Shown here: piece after piece, positions 1-5,721 of the stretch
Layout: each line of letters begins with the position of its first letter
Numbering within the stretch: the stretch's first letter is position 1
Source of the DNA: Spirochaetales bacterium
Lineage (GTDB): Bacteria > Spirochaetota > Spirochaetia > DSM-27196 > SLST01
Assembly (NCBI GenBank): GCA_028284845.1
Contig: JANQQY010000225.1
Location: 1-7,137, forward strand
Direction: 5' to 3'
Length of the DNA stretch: 7,137 bases
Program-made: the position numbers and the translations under genes
Notes under the pieces: generated by a model
Told to the model about the DNA's origin: nothing
The model's database searches: none
The model's input: the letters and a program-made list of their open reading frames with translations, nothing else

Positions 1-336
1 CACGCCCGTGGGTCCGCGAATCTCGAGACGATCGCCGGGTGCGAGCGAAGCAAGCCTGGGGGTAAGCATCCCACGCGGGCGCACCAGGACGCCGAACTCG
101 AGAATGTGGGGCGCACTTCCGCCGACGGGGAGGGCGCTCGACGCCACGGAAAACGCTCGCGAGAGCTCTTCTCCCGGGTAGCGAAGCTCGTAGTGCTGTC
201 CGGCGGTGTGCGGAATCCACTCGCGGGGCTGCAAGCGGAGGGTGATCATCCTCTCACTGCCGTGGGTCACCGAGACAACCGTTCCCTCTCGCCACCTCCG
301 TCGAGCCTCAAGCTGTGTCGATCGACCTGTGCTCAT
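1..336 (-). CDS. Ferredoxin reductase-like FAD-binding oxidoreductase (N-terminal part, cut by window edge)
   Basis: Only the first 112 codons are present; the reading frame is still open at base 1. The visible part matches the FAD-binding beta-barrel of the ferredoxin-NADP reductase superfamily. It has AGQH at residues 45-48, the flavin-binding RAFSVASS at 60-67 (family form R-x-[YF]-S), a GMLT turn at 89-92 that normally contacts the FAD phosphates, and GPTG at 108-111, which ends the barrel. An NAD(P)-binding domain, and possibly a C-terminal 2Fe-2S domain, would be expected outside the window. The ATG lies in an ATGA overlap with the stop codon of the upstream MOSC gene, so translation is probably coupled. 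From this context I infer that it passes electrons from NAD(P)H to the MOSC protein, as cytochrome b5 reductase does for mARC or the fused ferredoxin domain does for YcbX. The superfamily assignment is fairly sure; the partner is inferred. Confidence 0.82.
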   Translation of the reverse strand, partial: MSTGRSTQLEARRRWREGTVVSVTHGSERMITLRLQPREWIPHTAGQHYELRYPGEELSRAFSVASSALPVGGSAPHILEFGVLVRPRGMLTPRLASLAPGDRLEIRGPTGV

Positions 337-1130
337 TCGAGGACGGTGACCTCGTCACCAACGGAGATCGTTCCCAGCGATTCGTGAACGACCTTCCGAC
401 CAAAACGTGTGCCGTAGGGTCCAGCCCGGTAGTTCTCGAGGGTCTCTATCGGCTCGACACCCTTCTCGCCGGTCGCTTGATCGATTGTTGGAATCTCGCA
501 ACGAATGCAATCCTTGACGATTTTGAGCGTGACCTCTCCAATGGAGATCCGGCTCCATCTGTCCTCCTGAAACGCCTCGCCGCCGGCGATCACCAGATTG
601 GGACGGAACCGGTCCATGGAGACCGGGAGTGCGAGGCGAGTGTTTAGGTCGTCGAGGGACGCCTGGCCGATCAGCATGAGGGGAGATGAGTCGGCAAAAC
701 CGACGCTTTGCTCCCCGCTCCCACCGTATGATGAGCTGAGGTGCCGACGGTGATTCGGGTGCATGCGAACGAGTCGGCAACGCCTCCCAAGGTAGCGGGT
801 GAGCATCCTGGCCGCCGCCTCTCCCTGGTCGACGGCTGCGCACTCTGTGCCCCAGATGGTCACGTGAACAGAGGGACCCTCTCGAACAATCGGTAGGCGA
901 AGCGTCGATTCATGGTCGGTACTGAGTTCGAGAGCTCCGTCCAGGACGTGCGCACGGATGCGGGCCATCGCGGGGAACTGACGCTGGGTGACGAACATGC
1001 CATCCTCGTCGATCACGAGCCATGCGCGGTCGTGATCAAAGCCGGTGTCGACCAGGAGTGCCGAACTGGGGTGGACTGCCCGCATCGATTTGACGGGAAA
1101 GACCGAAATCTGGGAGACGGTGAGAGTCAC
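333..1130 (-). CDS. MOSC domain protein (mARC/YcbX-like molybdenum cofactor reductase)
   Basis: This 265-residue protein has the full MOSC_N plus MOSC layout. The N-terminal barrel starts with FPVKS (11-15), followed by DRAW (34-37) and VTQRQFPAMARI (47-58). The MOSC domain carries GFADSSPLMLI (144-154), ASLDDLN (157-163), MDRFRPNLV (172-180) and CIRC (208-211), followed by PTIDQATGE and ETLENYR. A cysteine of this CxRC region is the molybdenum ligand in the mARC family. Relatives (mARC, YcbX, YiiM) reduce N-hydroxylated compounds, including mutagenic base analogues. Unlike E. coli YcbX there is no C-terminal 2Fe-2S domain: the protein stops right after the MOSC fold, and the next gene, overlapping by 4 bases, encodes a flavin reductase that probably supplies electrons. 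The start is GTG, chosen because the conserved barrel begins within ten residues of it; only a weak GGA lies upstream. It follows the PH-like gene after 30 bp and is probably co-transcribed with it. Confidence 0.9.
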   Translation of the reverse strand: MTLTVSQISVFPVKSMRAVHPSSALLVDTGFDHDRAWLVIDEDGMFVTQRQFPAMARIRAHVLDGALELSTDHESTLRLPIVREGPSVHVTIWGTECAAVDQGEAAARMLTRYLGRRCRLVRMHPNHRRHLSSSYGGSGEQSVGFADSSPLMLIGQASLDDLNTRLALPVSMDRFRPNLVIAGGEAFQEDRWSRISIGEVTLKIVKDCIRCEIPTIDQATGEKGVEPIETLENYRAGPYGTRFGRKVVHESLGTISVGDEVTVLE

Positions 1131-1160
1131 GTCGCATTCCGGATTGGCGCCGTCAGAGCG

Positions 1161-1589
1161 TCAATCATTCTCAGCCCTCGAGCTGCCCACCAGTCCGGTC
1201 AGCGTCGATACGAACTCAGACTCGTTGTTCTCGACGGTAAACGAGAAGCCGCCGGTCGAAGGTGATCTCACCAGCTGGAACACCTTGGAGAGGTGACCCA
1301 TCACGAGGCGTCTGAACCAGCCGAGCTTGGGAGGGACGATCAGGCTGCGCCCCTCGAGTTCGATCTCAAAGGAGATCTCCTTCGACTTTTTGCCTACCTG
1401 AAGCCAACTCTCTTTGGCAAAGTGTCGGAAATGAATCCGGGTCTTCGTGAGAAAGAGGAGGCCAAAGACCGGGCGCTTCGCCCCCTCCTCGGGAAAGTAG
1501 GCGCCCATCGCGAATGAGAGAATCGGTTCGCCCACCTCTTCTTCCGTGGTCTTCCAGAATTCAGTGCGGGCGTTGTCGTCAACCTTCAT
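1161..1589 (-). CDS. Small PH/GRAM-like protein of unknown function
   Basis: A soluble protein of 142 residues with no signal peptide or membrane segment. I do not recognise a named family with certainty. The strip FGLLFLTKTRIHFRHF (residues 42-57) resembles the beta-hairpin of GRAM and bacterial PH domains, where a sequence like G-x-L-x-L-T-x-x-R-x-x-F is usual. The preceding acidic stretch (EEEVGEPILSFAMG) and the following alternating beta-strand pattern (EISFEIELEGRSLIV) fit a small beta-rich fold. A 'GLLFLT..R..FRHF' pattern recalls conserved hypothetical proteins of spirochaetes, but this is from memory and unverified. A GTG three bases upstream (1592) would add one residue. The ATG at 1589 is preferred because a TACCTT hexamer sits exactly six bases before it, as for other genes here. 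It lies between the GH4 gene (48 bp upstream) and the MOSC gene (30 bp downstream), which does not define its role. Confidence 0.72.
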   Translation of the reverse strand: MKVDDNARTEFWKTTEEEVGEPILSFAMGAYFPEEGAKRPVFGLLFLTKTRIHFRHFAKESWLQVGKKSKEISFEIELEGRSLIVPPKLGWFRRLVMGHLSKVFQLVRSPSTGGFSFTVENNESEFVSTLTGLVGSSRAEND

Positions 1590-1595
1590 CACCTG

Positions 1596-1601
1596 AAGGT
1601 A
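1596..1601 (-). promoter_or_regulatory. Putative leaderless -10 element for the PH-like gene
   Basis: On the minus strand TACCTT stands exactly six bases before the ATG at 1589, and no convincing Shine-Dalgarno sequence is present. I see no good -35 at the expected distance. It is credible mainly because four other genes in the window show the same TANNNT-N6/7-ATG layout. If used, the transcript would begin at or within a base or two of the start codon. Confidence 0.35.
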
Positions 1602-1637
1602 CCAAAGGCACGCCCTCTTGCGCCGCTCGACCGTTCG

Positions 1638-3047
1638 CTACGCGTACCACTCCGGGCGTAGGATCTCTCGCTCGGCCTGCAGGAGGTCGTTCATAACGTG
1701 CCGCGCGTCCGAGAGATTGTTCACGATGGGGTCGGTTGCCAGCGCTCTCAACAGAAGCTCTCGATCGTAGGTAGCACCCGCCGCCGCGGTGAGCTCATGG
1801 GTGTCGAGCACCTGCTGAGTTAGACCGCGGATCCCAAGGGGCATCGGCCCGCTCGGGCGTGGATTCACGCTCCCCATGTCGAGGTCGGAGCGGAGCTCGA
1901 GGATCGCGTCGTCCTGAATGTTCGGGACCGCTCCGTTGTTCCTGGTGTTCACGATAAAGCGCTTCCCCAGATCGCCCCACATGCTTTCGATGATGTCTGT
2001 CGCGTGATCCGGTTTTCCGTGCTCCATGAAGTGTGAGATGGGAGTCGCACCTGAGGCATAGGCCTCGTTCTCCTTCCAGAACGCATCCATCTTTGCCTGC
2101 CGCTCCTCGGCGTCAAAGATGGTGATAGGCTCCGGCTCGTTTGCGGCGACACCAAGACCCTGGTAGTAGGGGACGTACTCCTTCGTGTGGCCGATTCGGT
2201 CGGGATATGCACCAAAGACAGAGAAGAGATCGAGCGCGTAGGCGGCATTGTACTTCGCCTTTGAGTAGGCGTTGTTGTCTGTCCCGCCTTCTGAGCCGGT
2301 GAACTTCTCGCGCTCCGCCCGAGCGTCTTGCTCGAGCAACGCCTTCCACTCCGGAAGAAGGTCGCGCCCCTGATACTCGAATCGGCTGACCCAGGTGAAG
2401 TGATTGACGCCCACGATGTCCATCACGAGGTGTTGTTCGATCTCCACGGGCATTGAGACTGCGTCTTGTGAGACGATGCCAAGCCGCTTCAAAAGCTTCA
2501 TCCGATTCCACGGCTCGTGCGGACCGTCGCAGATCGCGAAACTCCTCACGTTTGGCGCGAATCGATCAAGGGCAATCCCCAGTACCGTCGCGGGATTCAC
2601 GAAGTTGAGGATCCACGCCGCGGGCGCGAGCGCCTCCACGTCCCGCGCAATCTCAAGCGCAACGGGAATTTCCCGGAGCGCGCGGAAGATGCCGCCGGGA
2701 CCAATCGTGTCACCCGAGCACATCCGAATCCCATGTCGCTCACTGATCTCGCAGTCGATCCCCCGGTAGTGAGCGTTTCGCTTGCTGAAGGTCAGGACGA
2801 CGAAGTCGGAGTCCGGAAGGACGTCGGTTCTCTCTGTGGAACCCTCGAGCCGAAGCGGGGCGCCGGTTTCATCGATCGCTCGCCTGGCGATACTCATCAT
2901 TGTCTTGAGAACCGACTCGTCCGTGTCGACCAATGCGAGCGTCCCCTCCCGCAGAATGGGGCTCGACACCATGTTCCAGATCACCGGTCGCCCAAAAAAG
3001 AAGCTACCCGCCCCAATCACCGTCACCTTTGGTCCGTTTGCTCTCAT
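1638..3047 (-). CDS. Glycoside hydrolase family 4 enzyme (alpha-galactosidase/alpha-galacturonidase type)
   Basis: GH4 enzymes are cytoplasmic glycosidases that use NAD+ and a divalent metal in an oxidation-elimination mechanism. This 469-residue protein is of normal family length. It opens with a Rossmann nucleotide motif, VTVIGAGSFFFG (8-19), and has an acidic residue at the end of beta-2 (LVDTD, 39-43). It then carries the family signature GDTIGPGGIFRALREIPV (112-129) and FVNPATV (149-155). Predicted metal ligands are Cys173 (ICDGPH) and His216 (GVNHF). A tyrosine in NNAYSKAKY (258-266) is a candidate general base. The next residue after the cysteine is Asp, where MelA and AglA have His, so substrate specificity cannot be read off. 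The frame is open up to 3179, but residue 45 of that longer version is the ATG at 3047, right before the Rossmann strand. The longer form would also run into the divergent regulator gene. The AraC-type regulator lies 69 bp away, head to head, which points to sugar-responsive control. Confidence 0.9.
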   Translation of the reverse strand: MRANGPKVTVIGAGSFFFGRPVIWNMVSSPILREGTLALVDTDESVLKTMMSIARRAIDETGAPLRLEGSTERTDVLPDSDFVVLTFSKRNAHYRGIDCEISERHGIRMCSGDTIGPGGIFRALREIPVALEIARDVEALAPAAWILNFVNPATVLGIALDRFAPNVRSFAICDGPHEPWNRMKLLKRLGIVSQDAVSMPVEIEQHLVMDIVGVNHFTWVSRFEYQGRDLLPEWKALLEQDARAEREKFTGSEGGTDNNAYSKAKYNAAYALDLFSVFGAYPDRIGHTKEYVPYYQGLGVAANEPEPITIFDAEERQAKMDAFWKENEAYASGATPISHFMEHGKPDHATDIIESMWGDLGKRFIVNTRNNGAVPNIQDDAILELRSDLDMGSVNPRPSGPMPLGIRGLTQQVLDTHELTAAAGATYDRELLLRALATDPIVNNLSDARHVMNDLLQAEREILRPEWYA

Positions 3048-3051
3048 ACAA

Positions 3052-3096
3052 GGAGAATAGGCGCGTACCGGGGTGGTTGGATGGAGAATCGGGGCG
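3052..3096. promoter_or_regulatory. Paired 14-bp direct repeats, candidate AraC-family operator
   Basis: GGAGAATAGGCGCG (3052-3065) and GGAGAATCGGGGCG (3083-3096) match at 12 of 14 positions, with a perfect GGAGAAT core. Their start-to-start distance is 31 bp, close to three helical turns, so both copies face the same side of the DNA. AraC/XylS regulators bind directly repeated half-sites. The left copy overlaps the GH4 -10. The right copy overlaps the putative -35 of the regulator gene and sits just upstream of the GH4 -35 position. Binding at the right site could therefore activate GH4 and repress the regulator. The repeat is seen directly; the role is inferred. Confidence 0.5.
3054..3059 (-). 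promoter_or_regulatory. Putative leaderless -10 element for the GH4 gene
   Basis: TATTCT on the minus strand ends six bases before the ATG at 3047. There is no Shine-Dalgarno; the bases before the ATG read CTCCTTGT, the complement of one. The hexamer 17 bases upstream (minus strand ATCCAA, 3077-3082) is a poor -35, as expected for a promoter that needs an activator. A copy of the 14-bp direct repeat covers the -10, and the other copy abuts the upstream edge of the -35 position. Confidence 0.42.
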
Positions 3097-3110
3097 ATAA
3101 CCTGTAGTAT
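3082..3110 (+). promoter_or_regulatory. Putative leaderless promoter of the AraC-family gene
   Basis: The -35 candidate is TGGAGA (3082-3087; 4 of 6 matches to TTGACA). After a 17-base spacer comes TAGTAT (3105-3110) as -10, followed by six bases and the ATG at 3117. No Shine-Dalgarno precedes the ATG. A short inverted repeat, CGATA (3095-3099) with TATCG (3108-3112), spans the -10. The -35 lies in the right-hand operator-like repeat, which suggests autoregulation. Confidence 0.45.
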
Positions 3111-3116
3111 CGGCGC

Positions 3117-3998
3117 ATGGCATCGCTCGCCCCCTGCCGGGTCCGAACCCTTGGACGAATCCACGCGCGTCCCTTCCATTCCACTCGCGTGACGAAGCAG
3201 GGCGACTCCATGCTCACGCTCGTCATTGGCGGACGCGGTAGTGTCATCATTGATGGACGATCCGGGGAGATGGAGCTGGGCGATGGAATGGTCGGACTGG
3301 TGCGCGGAGACGAAGCCGGCGTCATGATGTGCGATCCCACCCAGCCCTATCTACATGCGTACGCCCGGTTTCGTGGAGCCTACGCCGAGTCACTGGTCAA
3401 TCGGATTCGCGAGAAGACCGACGATCCGTTCTTCCGCACTCCCCACGTCCACGACTTTGCGGAGGAACTGCACCGTCACAGCACCATCCATCGGAGCGAT
3501 CTCCCGGACCAGTGCGGTCCTGAGGGGCTCGCGATTCTCCAGATTCTCGAGTCCATCGTGAGCGAGGTGGGTCGATCAGCCGATGCGCCGACGGCCGGGA
3601 GCTTTGAGATCGTCCTCCGCGACTATCTTGAGGATCATGTGGCTGAGCCGACCGATCTTTCGGCGATTGCGGCGGCTTTGAGTGTCTCGCGCTCGACCCT
3701 CTCGCGTCGATGTAGGGCAGGCCTGGGCCGGAGCGTCCTTGAAGTCCACCGCGAGATCAAGATCGCCTGGGCGTGCGAACTCCTGCGATCGACCTCGGCA
3801 TCAGTCTCGGAAGTCGCTGCCCGCGTGGGGATAGCCGACCCGTTCTACTTCAGCCGAGTCTTCTCCCATCAGCGAGGGCTCTCGCCTCGAGCCTACCGCG
3901 CGCGTGGCGCCGCAGGGGGCGCATGCTATACTCCGGGCGATGGAAATCAGGCAGCGAATCACAGCCCTTCGCCGCGAGATGTCGGCTCGCGATCTTGA
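3117..3998 (+). CDS. AraC-family transcriptional regulator
   Basis: This 293-residue regulator is divergent from the GH4 gene. The N-terminal half fits the cupin-like AraC sensor domain: HARPFHSTR (16-24), then MLTLVIGGRGSVIIDG (32-47) and LGDGMVGLVRG (54-64). These are typical of regulators that sense a sugar. The C-terminal half has two helix-turn-helix units, the first at about 181-210 (LSAIAAALSVSRSTLSRRCR...) and the second at about 229-261. The second carries the family signature VAARVGIADPFYFSRVFSH and ends in SPRAYR. Most family members end there. This one runs on for about 32 residues of glycine-, proline- and serine-rich sequence, the last 59 bases overlapping the aminopeptidase gene in another frame. 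The start is the ATG at 3117, six bases after a TAGTAT hexamer. Its likely targets are the GH4 gene and its own promoter; the inducer is unknown. Confidence 0.9.
   Translation: MASLAPCRVRTLGRIHARPFHSTRVTKQGDSMLTLVIGGRGSVIIDGRSGEMELGDGMVGLVRGDEAGVMMCDPTQPYLHAYARFRGAYAESLVNRIREKTDDPFFRTPHVHDFAEELHRHSTIHRSDLPDQCGPEGLAILQILESIVSEVGRSADAPTAGSFEIVLRDYLEDHVAEPTDLSAIAAALSVSRSTLSRRCRAGLGRSVLEVHREIKIAWACELLRSTSASVSEVAARVGIADPFYFSRVFSHQRGLSPRAYRARGAAGGACYTPGDGNQAANHSPSPRDVGSRS
3924..3932 (+). promoter_or_regulatory. Extended -10 promoter of the aminopeptidase gene
   Basis: TGCTATACT is an extended -10 (TGN plus TATACT, 5 of 6 to consensus) located seven bases before the ATG at 3940. It lies inside the last codons of the AraC-family gene. 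The hexamer 17 bases upstream (GTGGCG) is a weak -35, which extended -10 promoters tolerate. No Shine-Dalgarno separates it from the ATG, so a leaderless transcript is likely. Confidence 0.55.
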
Positions 3999-5712
3999 CG
4001 CCTATGTCGTTCCGAGCGCGGACCCACATCAGAGCGAGTATCCCCCTGAGCACTGGCGCCACCGTGCCTGGATCAGCGGGTTTCAGGGCAGCGCCGGAAC
4101 GGTCGTCGTAACCCACGACCGCTCAGGCCTTTGGACCGATTCGCGCTACTTCCTTGAAGCCGAGCACGCGCTTGCAGGCACCGGAATCGAACTCTTTCGT
4201 CTCCAGGAGCCGGGCGTGCCCGATTACCCTGCCTGGCTCACTCAGACGGTCGAGGCCGGCGGAGCGGTGGGATGTGACGGGGCGAGCCTCTCGCTCGCGA
4301 CGTTCCGTTCGCTCCGCGACACCCTTTCCGCTGCAGAGATCGAGCTCATCGCTGGAGATGACTTGGTCGGCGCGATCAACTCGGATCGACCTGCTCTCCC
4401 GGCCAACCCGATCACCATCCACGACGTCAAGTTCAGCGCAATGAGCCGTGGCGAGAAGCTCTCGCTCATTCGGGAGGAGATGTCGCGCTACAATGCGGAG
4501 TGGCACGTCGTCAGCACGCTCGACGACATCGCCTGGATTCTTGATATCCGCGGGAGCGACGTTCCCTACAATCCGGTCGCGGTCACGCACCTCCTCATTG
4601 GACAGAGCGAGGTGTGGCTCTTCTGTCACCCGCGTCAGGTGGAGGGCGACGTCCGGTTGGCGCTCGAGCAGGACGAGATTCAGATCGCTCCGTACGACGC
4701 ATTCGCAGATCGGCTTGCGTCGATCAGCGACTCCGTGATGATCTCGCCCGCTCAAGTGAGCGTCGGCACATCTCAATCGGTTCCGGAGCAGGTCGCACGG
4801 ATCGAGCTTCAAAACCCATCGACCATCGCAAAGGCGATCAAGAATCCGGCACAGATTGATCACGTCCGAAGCGTGATGGTCCGCGACGGTGTTGCCATGG
4901 TTCGGTTTCTTCACTGGCTTACGAGCGCGGTTGGAAACGAGTCGGTCACCGAGCTCTCGGCGGCCGCCAAACTCAGCAGCTTCCGGCAGGAAGACGAGAG
5001 CTTTGTGGGTGAGGCCTTCCGCACCATTTCGGCCTATCGCGGACACGGCGCCCTGCCTCACTACTCAGTTGATGAAGAGTCCGACGTGGCGATCGAGCCG
5101 GCGGGTATCTATCTCGTTGATTCCGGCGGTCAGTACCGTGACGGGACCACTGACATAACACGCACCGTCTCTCTCGATGAGCCTGCCGATGAGGTACGCC
5201 GAGATGCTACCCTTGTGCTCAAGGGTCACATCGGACTCGCCACGCTACAATTCCCAGCCGGGACTTCCGGTGGTGCGATTGATGTTGTTGCACGGGAGTT
5301 CCTCTGGCGTGAACAGAAGAACTACAAGCACGGTACCGGACACGGCGTCGGCTTCTTCCTCAATGTCCACGAGGGTCCGCACCGGATCGCTTCAAGCCAG
5401 AGCTCGCAGGAGCTTCGGACCGGAATGATTGTGAGCAATGAGCCCGGCATCTACCGCCCGGAGCAGTATGGAGTCCGGATCGAAAATCTCGTTGTGGTGA
5501 CCCCACCAGAATCGAGCGAGTTTGGGTCGTTCCTGGGGTTCGAGACGCTCACGCTCTGTCCCTTTGATCGCACTCTGATCGATGTCGCGCTTCTCTCCGA
5601 GCACGAACGTGCCTGGGTCGACGACTACCATCGCTCGGTCCGCGAGAGACTTCTTGGCCACCTGGACGGCGACGCCGCGACCTGGCTTGAAGCGGCGTGT
5701 GCGCCGCTGTAA
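3940..5712 (+). CDS. Xaa-Pro aminopeptidase, peptidase family M24B (three-domain APP1 type)
   Basis: The 590-residue length and architecture match the long, eukaryotic-like APP1 form. There are two creatinase-like N-terminal domains (about 1-150 and 160-300) and a pita-bread catalytic domain (about 305-530). A C-terminal M24 tail follows (about 530-590). The enzyme removes an N-terminal residue that precedes proline. All five dinuclear metal ligands are in place: Asp394 and Asp405 (VDSGG...TTDITR, 11 apart as in human APP1), His468 (GTGHGVG), Glu501 (NEPG) and Glu515 (RIEN). His464 and the VHEGP motif (476-480) are also present. No signal peptide is seen, so it should be cytoplasmic. The ATG at 3940 is preferred over an in-frame ATG at 3904. 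It gives the usual family N-terminus (MEIRQRITALRREM), and the -10 lies between the two. The start overlaps the regulator gene by 59 bases. It is probably a housekeeping peptide-recycling enzyme. Confidence 0.95.
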   Translation: MEIRQRITALRREMSARDLDAYVVPSADPHQSEYPPEHWRHRAWISGFQGSAGTVVVTHDRSGLWTDSRYFLEAEHALAGTGIELFRLQEPGVPDYPAWLTQTVEAGGAVGCDGASLSLATFRSLRDTLSAAEIELIAGDDLVGAINSDRPALPANPITIHDVKFSAMSRGEKLSLIREEMSRYNAEWHVVSTLDDIAWILDIRGSDVPYNPVAVTHLLIGQSEVWLFCHPRQVEGDVRLALEQDEIQIAPYDAFADRLASISDSVMISPAQVSVGTSQSVPEQVARIELQNPSTIAKAIKNPAQIDHVRSVMVRDGVAMVRFLHWLTSAVGNESVTELSAAAKLSSFRQEDESFVGEAFRTISAYRGHGALPHYSVDEESDVAIEPAGIYLVDSGGQYRDGTTDITRTVSLDEPADEVRRDATLVLKGHIGLATLQFPAGTSGGAIDVVAREFLWREQKNYKHGTGHGVGFFLNVHEGPHRIASSQSSQELRTGMIVSNEPGIYRPEQYGVRIENLVVVTPPESSEFGSFLGFETLTLCPFDRTLIDVALLSEHERAWVDDYHRSVRERLLGHLDGDAATWLEAACAPL

Positions 5713-5715
5713 GTT
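5687..5715 (+). promoter_or_regulatory. Promoter of the rhodanese gene, embedded in the aminopeptidase 3' end
   Basis: TTGAAG (5687-5692; TTGA of the -35 consensus) is followed after exactly 17 bases by TAAGTT (5710-5715) and, six bases later, the ATG at 5722. The first three bases of the -10 are the aminopeptidase stop codon TAA. No Shine-Dalgarno is present, so the message would be leaderless. This is the best-formed complete promoter in the window. Confidence 0.5.
5691..5708 (+). repeat. Perfect 7-bp inverted repeat inside the rhodanese promoter spacer
   Basis: AGCGGCG (5691-5697) and CGCCGCT (5702-5708) are exact reverse complements around a TGTG loop. The palindrome falls in the last codons of the aminopeptidase gene and fills nearly all of the 17-base spacer of the rhodanese promoter. 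As RNA it would form a stable GC-rich hairpin just before the stop codon, but no U-tract follows, so it is not a standard terminator. As DNA it could be an operator between -35 and -10. Confidence 0.55.
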
Positions 5716-5721
5716 CCGCCC

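Noticed and set aside
106..647. Two overlapping plus-strand open frames opposite the reductase and MOSC genes
   Set aside because: Both are opposite genes with strong family motifs and have no ribosome site or recognisable domain.
3048..3179. N-terminal extension of the GH4 protein to an upstream start at 3179
   Set aside because: The extra 44 residues precede the Rossmann strand, match nothing known in GH4, span the whole intergenic region and overlap the divergent regulator gene.
3904..3939. Earlier in-frame ATG for the aminopeptidase
   Set aside because: The extended -10 lies downstream of it, and the family's N-terminal helix begins at the ATG at 3940.
4123..5061. Open frame of 312 codons antisense to the aminopeptidase gene
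   Set aside because: It lies wholly opposite a gene with all catalytic residues intact, has no recognisable motif, and is rich in Arg, as expected of a high-GC shadow frame.
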